Shown piece after piece: positions 26,120-34,529 of a DNA stretch of 64,000 nt; position 1 is the stretch's first letter; each line of letters begins with the position of its first letter. This DNA is from Pedobacter arcticus A12 (GTDB taxonomy: Bacteria > Bacteroidota > Bacteroidia > Sphingobacteriales > Sphingobacteriaceae): the NCBI RefSeq assembly GCF_000302595.1, contig NZ_JH947127.1, positions 452,126 through 516,125 of the forward strand, given 5' to 3'. A model generated the notes under the pieces. It worked only from the letters and a program-made list of their open reading frames with translations. It searched no databases and was not told where the DNA came from. Made by a program: the position numbers and the translations under genes.

Positions 26120-26452
26120 TTGATTAAAACGTTAACTTACATTTTAGCCCTTACAGTAATTTTTCTTTCGGCAAAACCAGCGATTGATGCAGTTCCCTTG
26201 TGGACGGAAAAGCCTCAGAGTTGTTTCAGTAGTAGTAAATGCAATCCCTTTTCTGAAAGTAAAAAAAACCAAGGCGACAATGAAATGTGCAACCCTTTTC
26301 AATCTTGCATTTCTTGTGCATTATTTTGTGTATCCGCACCTAATTTACATGCACTGAAACCATCTTTTTCAATTGAAAAGCATATCAACTATCAATCATT
26401 CGTAGCTTCTCAATTCGTTTCTGATTTTTGGCAACCGCCAAAGTTTGTTTAA
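26120..26452 (+). CDS. Small Cys-rich exported protein (DUF6660-like)
   Basis: The 110-residue protein starts at TTG, with a hydrophobic signal segment (LTYILALTVIFLSAKPAIDA). The mature part holds several Cys residues in SCFSSSKCNPF and MCNPFQSCISCALFC. It then has a stretch typical of small Bacteroidota proteins found beside copper or heavy-metal efflux genes. I believe it is DUF6660-like but cannot confirm it. It opens a three-gene run with an HMA-like protein and a TonB receptor. A metal-sensing or metal-binding role is an inference from the cysteines and neighbours. Confidence 0.6.
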   Translation: MIKTLTYILALTVIFLSAKPAIDAVPLWTEKPQSCFSSSKCNPFSESKKNQGDNEMCNPFQSCISCALFCVSAPNLHALKPSFSIEKHINYQSFVASQFVSDFWQPPKFV

Positions 26453-26520
26453 TAATAACTCAACCATGAGAACGAGCCATTTATTGGTTCAATTTTATTA
26501 AACTTTTAAAATCAGATAAA

Positions 26521-26868
26521 ATGAAATATTTAAATATTTTCTCTTTGGCTATCATATTCGTATTAGCCTCAGCAACCACAACTTTAGCACAGAAAACAGA
26601 AGATAAGGCTCAAGTTATCAGTTCAACTAAAACCTTAACAACCAAAGTTAAGGGAATCACTTGTTCATCAGACCTAAAGACAATTTCGGCAAATGTTGAA
26701 AAGTTAAAAGGTGTTAAGGCTTGTAAAGCTGGAAAAACAGGTCCAACAACTGCATTTGAAGTATCGTATAATCCAGCGCTAATTACAGAAAAGGAAATAT
26801 ATTCCGCTATTCAAGGCACACCTGGTTGCAAAAGCCCTAACGACAGGCCATACCAAATAAAGCAGTAG
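26521..26868 (+). CDS. Exported heavy-metal-associated (HMA)-like domain protein
   Basis: The 115-residue protein has a signal peptide (to about residue 23, ending TTLAQ). The domain then runs from about residue 38 with the fold pattern of an HMA domain: KVKGITCSSDLKTISANVEK, LKGVKACKAG, FEVSYNPALITEKEIYSAI. The usual CxxC metal site is reduced to one Cys (GITCSSD). Two further Cys occur later (VKACKAG, TPGCKSP). It may bind copper or mercury differently from a classic chaperone. It lies between the Cys-rich protein and the TonB receptor. Confidence 0.75.
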   Translation: MKYLNIFSLAIIFVLASATTTLAQKTEDKAQVISSTKTLTTKVKGITCSSDLKTISANVEKLKGVKACKAGKTGPTTAFEVSYNPALITEKEIYSAIQGTPGCKSPNDRPYQIKQ

Positions 26869-26932
26869 TCAGATTTTAGGTAAAGCACACGCAAACTTGT
26901 GCTTTGCTTTTCCACTCATTTTACAACAGATA

Positions 26933-29154
26933 ATGAAAATATATCTATTCATTGCTGGTTTACTGCTTCCGTATGCCTTATTTTCACAGCATATATCAGG
27001 GAAGGTGACCAACAAGAACAACGAACCATTAGTTGGTGCGAGTGTTTTTTGGGCAAACTCTACTATTGGCAAAACAGCCGACCTCAACGGTGAATTCGAA
27101 CTTTCTACTAAAGATATTTCACCAAAATTATTGATAGCCAGTTATCTTGGTCATACATCGGATACGATAGAAATATCGAAGCAAAAGTCAGTCGTTTTCA
27201 AATTAAAAGAATCGAAGGCCCTTAATGAAGTTATTGTAAAAAGCCAACGCGACGGGGTAATCATTTCAAACTTATCTCCTATAAAAACCGAACTGCTTAC
27301 CCAAATCGAATTGACCAAAGCAGCTTGTTGTGATTTAGCAGGGTGTTTTGAAACACAATCAACTGTTCAACCACAAACCACCAATGTAATTACCAATTCC
27401 AAAGAACTTCGTATTCTTGGGCTTTCGGGTGTTTACAGTCAAGTTTTAATTGATGGTCTTCCCATGATTCAGGGTTTGAGTTCTACTTATGGAATAAGCA
27501 GTATCCCAGGAACTTTAGTGGACAACATCTATATTTCAAAAGGCGCAAACAGTGTGTTGCAAGGCTTTGAAAGCATAAGTGGTCAGATTAATGTGGAAAC
27601 AAAAGATCCTGACAAAACCGATAAACTTCTTCTAAACACCTATATCAACAGCTTCGCTGAAAAGCATTTAAACGCGAACTACACAATAAAAAATAAAAAA
27701 TGGAGCAACCTTACATCGGTACATTCTGTTCAACCAGCAAGTGAATTTGACAGAGACAATGACACGTTTCTTGATTTACCGAAGTTAACCAGGTATATGG
27801 TTTTTAACAAGTTAAAATATGGGAACGAGAACGATTGGGGATGGAATAGCCGAGTAGGTTTTCGGTTTGTGAACGAGCAAAGAGTTGGCGGACAAACCAA
27901 TTTTAACGAAGCTACCGATAAAGGAAGTACCGCCGTTTATGGGCAACGGTAAACATTAACCAACCTGAAGTTTGGACGAAAACGGGTTTTAGGTTAAATG
28001 ACCAACATAATTTTTTGCTGTTTGCTTCCAGCTTCTATCAGAACCAAAAATCGTACTTTGGAACAACAAAATACGATGCGCAACAGACGAACTTCTACGG
28101 AAACCTACAATATGAATTAACCTATGGGAAAAACTCATTAAAAACAGGCTTGAGTTTTAGACACTTAAATTTGAATGAAGATATTGCCTTTACAGACAAC
28201 ACTTTGCAACGAACTTATGCAGGCAATTACCTAAAGCAGGAAAATATTGTAGGCGCATTCGCAGAAAACACCGCATTACTGAGCGATAAACTGACATGGA
28301 TTGCAGGTATTAGGGTAGACGATCATAATCGATTTGGAACAAAGGTAACACCACGAACCCTCTTAAAGTACGACATTACACCCAATACAGTTGTTCGAGC
28401 AAATATTGGTACAGGGTGGCGAACGGCAAATTTATTTAGCGAAAATATTGGCTTATTGGTAAGTTCGAGAGATATTGTTTTTGTAGAAGAACTTAAGCCT
28501 GAAAAAGCCTTAAACACCGGGGTAAATTTTACCCAAAAATTCAATGGTAATCAGGTGAGCGGTTTTTTTAGTGGAGACTACTATAGAACTGATTTCCAGA
28601 ATCAGATATTTCCCGACTATGATACCGACCCTACAAAAGCAATTATTGAAAATTTTACTGGAAAAAGTACCAGCAATACCTTTCAGGCTGAAGTTTACCT
28701 TAACTTCTGGCAACAGCTCGAATTTAAAACGGGATATAGCTTTTTAGATGTTTATAGAGAAATTGACGGAGCAAAAACCTTACTGCCCTTTAATCCAAGA
28801 CACAAGGTGGTAACAACTTTGGGCTACAAACCACTATCAAACAAATATCATTTTGATATGAATATCCATTGGTTTGGTAAGCAAAGATTGCCGAATACGC
28901 AGGGCAACCCGCCACAGTTTCAAAGACCTGATTTTTCTGAAAACTTTATGCTTTTTAATGCCCAGTTCACTTACAAAGTGAACAAGTTTGAACTTTATGG
29001 CGGATGCGAGAACATTTTTAACTTTAGACAAGAGCAGCCAATTATAGGTTGGCAAGATCCGTTCTCCCAATATTTCGATACAAGTTCTGTTTGGGGTCCA
29101 ACTCGTGGAAGAGAATTATATTTTGGAGTCCGCTTTAAAATCCCACAAAAATAA
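26933..29154 (+). pseudogene. TonB-dependent outer-membrane receptor, split by a one-base frameshift
   Basis: It encodes a receptor of about 740 residues: signal peptide (MKIYLFIAGLLLPYALFSQ), carboxypeptidase-regulatory-like domain (ISGKVTNKNNEPLVGASVFW), plug (LRILGLSGVYSQVLIDGLP, GANSVLQGFESISGQINVE) and a barrel ending GRELYFGVRFKIPQK. The first frame stops at 27952 after AVYGQR. The next frame resumes at once with VNINQPEVWTKTGF and runs to 29154. Inserting one A in GGGCAACGG (about 27945) restores GQTVNINQ and the full length. The start at 26933 was preferred to the in-frame 26897 because the signal peptide begins there. A metal-linked substrate is suggested by its HMA-like neighbour. 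It could be a true pseudogene or a read error. Confidence 0.85.
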
Positions 29155-29479
29155 AAACGTAAGTAGCTAAGATGTTGTGTTTGAAAATCTCGCGAAAGTC
29201 CAGTTTTTAACGAGCCACAGACTTGAAATTTCAGTAGGTTTCCAGTTGTCTTGTTTATTGCATTGTTCGTGTTTAAAAGTTCTTTATAGGCGCAAGTTGA
29301 AGAACCTATCCCTGCGGAGACGAGCCTGATTTGCGCCTATTTCTGTTACCTAACTTGCTGCTCAGGTAAAGCACCATTTAAACTAACGAGTCTTACAATA
29401 AGTATGACAAGAAAATATTTTACGTAAAATTATCAGGTACCAAAATTGCATATCAGCAAATCTGTATCTTAGATAAATT
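29155..29479. other. 325-base gene-free region with a long-loop inverted repeat
   Basis: There is no ORF or RNA gene that I recognise. ATAGGCGCAA (29286-29295) and TTGCGCCTAT (29331-29340) are perfect 10-base inverted repeats around 35 bases, and the loop contains CCTGCGGAGACGAGCC. This is GC-richer than its surroundings. The promoter of the AI-2E-family gene must lie in the last 100 bases; no exact -7 box is seen. Confidence 0.55.
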
Positions 29480-30550
29480 ATGGAAGAAAAAATCATTAAA
29501 CTCCCTTTTTACCTTAAACTGGCTTGTGTGCTTTTTAGCTTAATAGCGCTTTCGTACATCATGATTGTGGGGAAAGAAATACTTTCTCCATTAATTTTCT
29601 CCTGTATATTTTCAATACTGCTATTACCATTGGCTTCTTTTTTTGAACGGAAGCTTAAATTTCCAAGAGCAGTTGCTGCAATTGTAGCGGTCATATTATT
29701 CTTGACAGTGATTATTTCGGTTTTATACGTTTTGGGAAATCAATTGAGCGACTTGATAAACGATTGGCCTCAGTTTCAAAAACAGCTAACGGTTTCTATC
29801 AACAGTATTCAGGATTGGATAACTAACACATTCCACATCAACGCCAGAAAACAGTTGGATTTCATCCATGGATTAACCACAAAAATGCTGGATTCGGGAA
29901 CGGCAATTGCCACAACAACCTTGCTTTCGTTATCGTCAACCTTACTTTTCTTCGTATTTACATTTATCTACACGTTCTTTTTTCTACTTTACAGAAGATT
30001 GATTAAGCGTTTCTTTATCCGCGTATTCCGCGAAGAAAATGCAACATTAGTACATGACATTATAGAACAAGTGCAGTTTATGATTCGCCAATACATCATT
30101 GGTATATTCTTTCAGCTGACTATTGTTTCGATTGTAGTATGTTTAGCATTTTGGATTTTAGGAATAAAATACGCCATACTGCTAGGCTTGATTACCGGTA
30201 TTTTCAACATTGTACCTTACCTAGGGATTTTTACCGCCTTAGTAATAAGCACCCTGATTACTTTTGCAACTTCTGGCGCTTTGGGAACAGTAATGATTGT
30301 CGCAATTATTATAGTTGCCATGCATTTGGTTGATAGCAATATTCTATTGCCTTTGATTGTGGGTTCTAAAGTAAAAATAAACGCATTGATTACAGTTTTA
30401 GGCGTAGTTGTGGGCGAATTAATTTGGGGTATTCCCGGCATGTTTTTATCCATTCCGATAATTGCGGTAATTAAAATTATTTTTGAAAGAGTAGATAGTT
30501 TTAACGCTTGGGCGATTATTTTGGGCGACGAGGAAAAAGAAGATGTTTAA
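29480..30550 (+). CDS. AI-2E family transporter (PerM/TqsA type permease)
   Basis: This is a multi-pass inner-membrane protein of 356 residues. It has the family layout: paired N-terminal helices (LACVLFSLIALSYIMIVG, LIFSCIFSILLLPLASFFE), a soluble loop with amphipathic segments, then a bundle of C-terminal helices. The last includes GIFNIVPYLGIFTALVIS and GSKVKINALITVLGVVVGELIWGI (P-Y-L-G and G-GIPG signatures of the family). Family members export autoinducer-2, small ions or unknown solutes, so the substrate is open. Its last 8 bases overlap the next gene. Confidence 0.9.
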   Translation: MEEKIIKLPFYLKLACVLFSLIALSYIMIVGKEILSPLIFSCIFSILLLPLASFFERKLKFPRAVAAIVAVILFLTVIISVLYVLGNQLSDLINDWPQFQKQLTVSINSIQDWITNTFHINARKQLDFIHGLTTKMLDSGTAIATTTLLSLSSTLLFFVFTFIYTFFFLLYRRLIKRFFIRVFREENATLVHDIIEQVQFMIRQYIIGIFFQLTIVSIVVCLAFWILGIKYAILLGLITGIFNIVPYLGIFTALVISTLITFATSGALGTVMIVAIIIVAMHLVDSNILLPLIVGSKVKINALITVLGVVVGELIWGIPGMFLSIPIIAVIKIIFERVDSFNAWAIILGDEEKEDV

Positions 30551-30905
30551 AAAAGTTGGACTATTTGAAGCAACCGTAATTTATGAGAGCAAATTTTTTA
30601 AACCAGGACATGGATTAACCATTCCCCAAATAGGTGTAATTACTTATCCCGGTGCATTTTCTAATAGGTTGGATATTGGTTTAATCCAACATGAATTTGG
30701 GCATATTTTACAATGGCGTAAATTGGGAAGTCTAGGGTTTTATTTCAAAATTGGTTTTCCGAGTTTATGGAGTGCTATAAAAGCGAGTTTGGTAAAACGT
30801 TATTTTCATCAAAATCATCCTGTTGAGATAAATTCCAACCTACTGTCTTACGAGTATTTCAACAAACCAAATAACTGGGATTTTAAAAGGTTTCCAATTG
30901 CATAG
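30543..30905 (+). CDS. Small protein with an HEFGH motif, unknown function
   Basis: The 120-residue protein has no signal peptide. The segment LIQHEFGHILQWRKLG (about residues 47-62) carries an HExxH pattern, which in metallopeptidases binds zinc. The rest includes a C-terminal YEYFNKPNNWDFKRFPIA. The protein is very short for a peptidase and a third zinc ligand is not obvious, so it may be a degenerate minimal metal protein. It overlaps the AI-2E-family gene by 8 bases and is translationally coupled to it. Confidence 0.7.
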   Translation: MFKKVGLFEATVIYESKFFKPGHGLTIPQIGVITYPGAFSNRLDIGLIQHEFGHILQWRKLGSLGFYFKIGFPSLWSAIKASLVKRYFHQNHPVEINSNLLSYEYFNKPNNWDFKRFPIA

Positions 30906-30930
30906 CTTTATGACAAAGGCTTAAGTTTAT

Positions 30931-30990
30931 AGCCCGGATAGCAACGGCACCCCGTATCCGCTGGCGGTGCGGCGTATAGTGAATAGCCGG
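30931..30990. repeat. REP-like palindromic intergenic element
   Basis: AGCCCGGAT at the left and AATAGCCGG at the right frame an inner stem GGCACC/GGTGC. This is markedly GC-richer than the flanks. It resembles the GCCCGGAT...AGCCGG palindromes scattered in Bacteroidota genomes. No ORF. It lies between the HEFGH gene and a lipoprotein gene. Confidence 0.6.
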
Positions 30991-31086
30991 AACTTGCTTT
31001 CAAGAAAAGGAGAAAAAGAGTTGCTACTAAAACACGGAAATTTTAATGGCATTTGTTTTGTAAGCTATTGATTAAAATATTAAATC

Positions 31087-31362
31087 ATGAAAAGAAATAA
31101 TTTATACTTAATAGCGATTGGTTTAGGTTTAACTGTTGCTACGGCTTGTAATAATGAAGCTAAAACGGACAATAACGCCGATACGGTTGTGGTTGAGAAA
31201 AACACCACGACAACTGTTAAAGAAAACACAACAACTACCGACGCGGCTACGGAGACAAAACCTTCAACATCTGTAACGGTTGGTGGCGGTGGGGCAGCAG
31301 TTACCACCAAAACAACAGATGTAAATGTGAATAAAGACAGCATATCGTTTAAAAAACGATAG
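31087..31362 (+). CDS. Small Thr-rich lipoprotein of unknown function
   Basis: The 91-residue protein has a lipoprotein signal peptide with the lipobox VATAC (Cys21). The mature part is low-complexity and rich in Thr, Asp and Val (NTTTTVKENTTTTDAATETK, then a Gly-rich TVGGGGAAVTT). It ends KDSISFKKR. There is no recognised domain. Such short extracytoplasmic lipoproteins are common in this group. It has its own terminator downstream. Confidence 0.7.
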   Translation: MKRNNLYLIAIGLGLTVATACNNEAKTDNNADTVVVEKNTTTTVKENTTTTDAATETKPSTSVTVGGGGAAVTTKTTDVNVNKDSISFKKR

Positions 31363-31388
31363 TTTTTCTATTAGAAATTAATTAAGAT

Positions 31389-31421
31389 GCCTTTAGGATG
31401 ATAAATTCTAAAGGCTTTTTT
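31389..31421 (+). terminator. Intrinsic terminator
   Basis: GCCTTTAG pairs with CTAAAGGC around an AT-rich loop and is followed by six T. It lies 26 bases after the lipoprotein gene. Confidence 0.8.
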
Positions 31422-31505
31422 GTGCTTTCTATCTAAAAAAACCATTTTTTTTAAATGTTATAATAAACTCGCAAAACAATTTTCTTAATGTGATATTTGT
31501 AAGCT

Positions 31506-33350
31506 ATGGGCTATAAAAGTTTGCGAGACTGCGTTGATGATTTAGAGAAACATGGTCATTTAATTAGGATTAAAGAAGAGGTTGACCCTTATTTAGAAGC
31601 CGCTGCCATTCACCTGCGGGTTTACGAGAAACAAGGTCCAGCTTTGTATTTCGAGAACTTGAAAGGGTGTAAGTTTCCTGCGGTTTCTAACCTATTTGGA
31701 ACGGTGGAACGTAGTAAGTTTATGTTCAGGGATAGCTTAGAAAAGATCAAAACCTTGGTTACGCTAAAAAATGACCCGATAAAAGCAGTTAAAAATCCAC
31801 TGAAATATGCTTCGGTCTCTTTAACGGCCTTATCTGCTTTGCCGATGAAAGTAGGTAAAAGCGCTCCTATTACTTTTTCAAAATGTAAAATATCAGATAT
31901 CCCAGGCATTGTAAACTGGCCAATGGACGGAGGGCCTTTTGTTACCATGCCACAGGTTTATACGGAAGATAGCGACGAGCCGGGTATTATGAACGCCAAT
32001 TTAGGAATGTACCGCATTCAGCTAAACGGAAACGATTATATATTAAATGAGGAAATTGGTTTGCATTACCAACTGCACCGTGGTATTGGTGTGCACCAAA
32101 CCAAAGCAAATGCTTTAGGCAAACCTTTAAAGGTGAGCATTTTTGTAGGCGGACCTCCCTCCCACCCTTTGGCAGCGGTTATGCCATTGCCAGAAGGTTT
32201 ATCTGAAATGACTTTTGCAGGTGCATTGGGCAACCGAAGATTTAGGTATTTGTATGATGAAGAAGGTTTTTGCCTTTCTGCAGATGCTGATTTTGTAATT
32301 ACAGGAACGGTTGAGCCTATGCAAAACAAACCTGAAGGTCCATTTGGCGACCATTTAGGTTATTATAGCTTAACGCATCCATTTCCGTTAATGAAAGTAC
32401 ATAACGTCTACCATAAAAAAGACCCGATCTGGAGTTTTACCGTGGTTGGTCGCCCGCCACAGGAAGATACTAGTTTTGGTGAATTGATTCATGAAATTAC
32501 TGGTGCTGCTATCCCAAAAGAGATTCCGGGTTTACATGCAGTAAATGCTGTTGATGCCGCTGGCGTACATCCGCTTTTGTTTGCGATTGGCAGCGAACGT
32601 TATACGCCATATCTAAAAGAGCGCAAACCTCAGGAAATTATCACCATTGCTAATCACATATTGGGAAAAAACCAGTTGAGCTTAGCCAAATATCTATTCA
32701 TCTGTGCAAAAGAAGATTATCCGGATTTAGACATCTACGATATTAAAGCCTTTTTTACGCATATTTTAGAACGTATCGATTTCACCAGAGATCTACATTT
32801 TTACACCAAAACCACCATTGATACGCTTGATTATAGCGGTTCGGGATTAAACGCTGGTTCTAAAGTTGCAGTTACCGTTGCCGGCGAAGTGAAGCGTAAA
32901 CTTTGGGAAGCGTTGCCAGCTTCTTTTTCTTTACCTGCTATTTTTAATAGCTGCAAAATGGTGATGCCTGGTATCTTAGCTATTGAAGCACCCAAGTTTG
33001 TTAGTGAAGAAGAAACCGTAAATGCCATGGAGATTTTAAACCAGCATTTAAAAACCAGCGATTTAAGCGGTTTAGGTTTAGGTTTAATTGTACTTTGTGA
33101 TGATGCTGAATTCGTTGCAAAAAACGCGAATAACTTTGTATGGGTTACCTTTACGCGGAGCAACCCCGCAGTAGATATTTATGGGATTGACAGCTTTATC
33201 GAAAATAAACATTGGGGCTGTAACGGTCCAATGGTTATTGATGCTCGTGTGAAACCACATCATGCCCCACCTTTAATCATGGATGCTACCGTGGAAGCTA
33301 AGGTTGATGAATTGGGGAAGAAAGGTGGCTCGCTTTATGGGATTATTTAA
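31506..33350 (+). CDS. UbiD-family decarboxylase (menaquinone pathway type)
   Basis: These enzymes are prenylated-FMN-dependent non-oxidative decarboxylases. The 614-residue length fits the longer MqnP/menaquinone-associated group of Bacteroidota. The N-terminus reads MGYKSLRDCVDDLEKHGHL. Later motifs are YRIQLNGNDYILNEEIGLHY (binds cofactor), VGGPPSHPLAAVMPLPEGLS and EGPFGDHLGYYSLTHPFPLM, which carries active-site Glu/Arg neighbours. The C-terminal MVIDARVKPHHAPPLIMD is typical too. The partner flavin prenyltransferase is not in the window. Its exact substrate is an inference from family membership. Confidence 0.93.
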   Translation: MGYKSLRDCVDDLEKHGHLIRIKEEVDPYLEAAAIHLRVYEKQGPALYFENLKGCKFPAVSNLFGTVERSKFMFRDSLEKIKTLVTLKNDPIKAVKNPLKYASVSLTALSALPMKVGKSAPITFSKCKISDIPGIVNWPMDGGPFVTMPQVYTEDSDEPGIMNANLGMYRIQLNGNDYILNEEIGLHYQLHRGIGVHQTKANALGKPLKVSIFVGGPPSHPLAAVMPLPEGLSEMTFAGALGNRRFRYLYDEEGFCLSADADFVITGTVEPMQNKPEGPFGDHLGYYSLTHPFPLMKVHNVYHKKDPIWSFTVVGRPPQEDTSFGELIHEITGAAIPKEIPGLHAVNAVDAAGVHPLLFAIGSERYTPYLKERKPQEIITIANHILGKNQLSLAKYLFICAKEDYPDLDIYDIKAFFTHILERIDFTRDLHFYTKTTIDTLDYSGSGLNAGSKVAVTVAGEVKRKLWEALPASFSLPAIFNSCKMVMPGILAIEAPKFVSEEETVNAMEILNQHLKTSDLSGLGLGLIVLCDDAEFVAKNANNFVWVTFTRSNPAVDIYGIDSFIENKHWGCNGPMVIDARVKPHHAPPLIMDATVEAKVDELGKKGGSLYGII

Positions 33351-33385
33351 ACACCTTATATAATTTGCCGAATAGAAAACCAAAC

Positions 33386-33832
33386 ATGATCGAACATTTA
33401 AAAATCCGGCAATACCAACTTGAAGACAAGGAAATATTGCTTGATATTTTAAAACTCAATGTGCCCAATTATTTTGCTCCTAGCGAAATTGACGATTTAG
33501 AATCTTATCTGGATAACGAGATTGAGCATTATTTTGTTGCCGAACTCAACAGTAAAATAGTTGGAGCTGGTGGAATAAACTTCGAGAACAATTATACAAT
33601 TGGTAAAATAAGCTGGGATTTTATAGCTCCAGATTTCCAAGGAAAAGGAATAGGTCAGAAGCTATTGGCTCATCGAATAAATTTCCTGAAATCCATTCCC
33701 TCTGTTGAAAATGTTTTAGTAAGAACCTCTCAGCATGCTTATAAATTCTACGAGAAAAACGGATTTGTTTTAAAAGAATTCCAAAAGGATTATTGGGCGC
33801 CAGGTTTTGATCTTTACAAGATGGTGATTTAA
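33386..33832 (+). CDS. GNAT-family N-acetyltransferase
   Basis: The 148-residue protein has a GNAT fold with the acetyl-CoA loop APDFQGKGIGQKLLAHRINF (Q/RxxGxG pattern, about residues 81-100) and the later HAYKFYEKNGFVLKEF segment. I chose the ATG at 33386 (MIEHLKIRQYQLED) rather than the TTG at 33365, because the fold begins here. It starts 35 bases after the UbiD stop and could share its transcript. The acceptor substrate is unknown. Confidence 0.85.
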   Translation: MIEHLKIRQYQLEDKEILLDILKLNVPNYFAPSEIDDLESYLDNEIEHYFVAELNSKIVGAGGINFENNYTIGKISWDFIAPDFQGKGIGQKLLAHRINFLKSIPSVENVLVRTSQHAYKFYEKNGFVLKEFQKDYWAPGFDLYKMVI

Positions 33833-33886
33833 AAAGACTTGACTAATAAAATTTGAATTATTATAATACGAATTTGGAAATACAAA

Positions 33887-33921
33887 AAACCCTTCCACGA
33901 TTATCTCATGGAAGGGTTTTA
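33887..33921. terminator. Bidirectional intrinsic terminator
   Basis: AAACCCTTCCA pairs with TGGAAGGGTTT, with A and T runs on either side. It lies between the convergent acetyltransferase and J-domain genes and can stop both. Confidence 0.85.
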
Positions 33922-33947
33922 ATTTATAGGCTTGCTTAGCTTAAAAA

Positions 33948-34397
33948 TTAAGCAGTAGCAACCAACCTATTTACACTACGGTAAACGTATGAATTAAATA
34001 TATGGCGACGGGCAAAACGTCCTCTAGAATCTGCATTTACCAATTTCACATAAACTGCTTTTGGTACATCAAAATACTCGTATTCGTTTCCATCGTGAAA
34101 CCAAATTTTCAAAACCTGAGATTTAAACTCAAAATCCGTAATATTCGATTCATTAATGGTTGTGGTATACTCCTCTAAAGACTGACTTCTGGTTTCTGGC
34201 GCAATACTTACCAAAAAATGATAAGCTTCTATAATGTATTTACTGGTTTCTTCCGCTTCTGCTTTACTTTCTTCACTATCCTGAAATTTATCTGGGTGCC
34301 ACTTTTTCATCAGTGAACGGTAAACCACCTTTAAATCCGCAAGGGTAGCTTTTTCTGATACTTCTAAAAACTTACGGTAATCAACAATCTTTTTCAT
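33948..34397 (-). CDS. J-domain protein fused to a KTSC domain
   Basis: The 149-residue protein has an N-terminal J domain (residues about 4-70) with the HPD motif at 34-36 (KKWHPDKFQD) that stimulates DnaK ATPase. This is followed by a KTSC domain (about 85-143: VLKIWFHDGNEYEYFDVP, YVKLVNADSRGRFARRHI), a small domain of unknown role often seen with nucleic-acid enzymes. The zinc-finger and client-binding regions of DnaJ are absent, so it is a specialised co-chaperone. It is monocistronic. Confidence 0.87.
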   Translation of the reverse strand: MKKIVDYRKFLEVSEKATLADLKVVYRSLMKKWHPDKFQDSEESKAEAEETSKYIIEAYHFLVSIAPETRSQSLEEYTTTINESNITDFEFKSQVLKIWFHDGNEYEYFDVPKAVYVKLVNADSRGRFARRHIFNSYVYRSVNRLVATA

Positions 34398-34529
34398 AAA
34401 ACAATTTCAAATCAATTCTAAAACTTGCTGATTTAGCGTATTAGTTTTAGAAAATAATTTTGCAAAGGTAGGTTTTTTAAACTCCTAAAGTGAAGAAATT
34501 TCGATTATGATTTCAAACGTTAAAAAGCA

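Noticed and set aside
26000-29479. Mobile island around the putative metal locus
   Set aside because: No integrase, transposase, tRNA or direct repeats flank it, and base use looks like the rest of the window.
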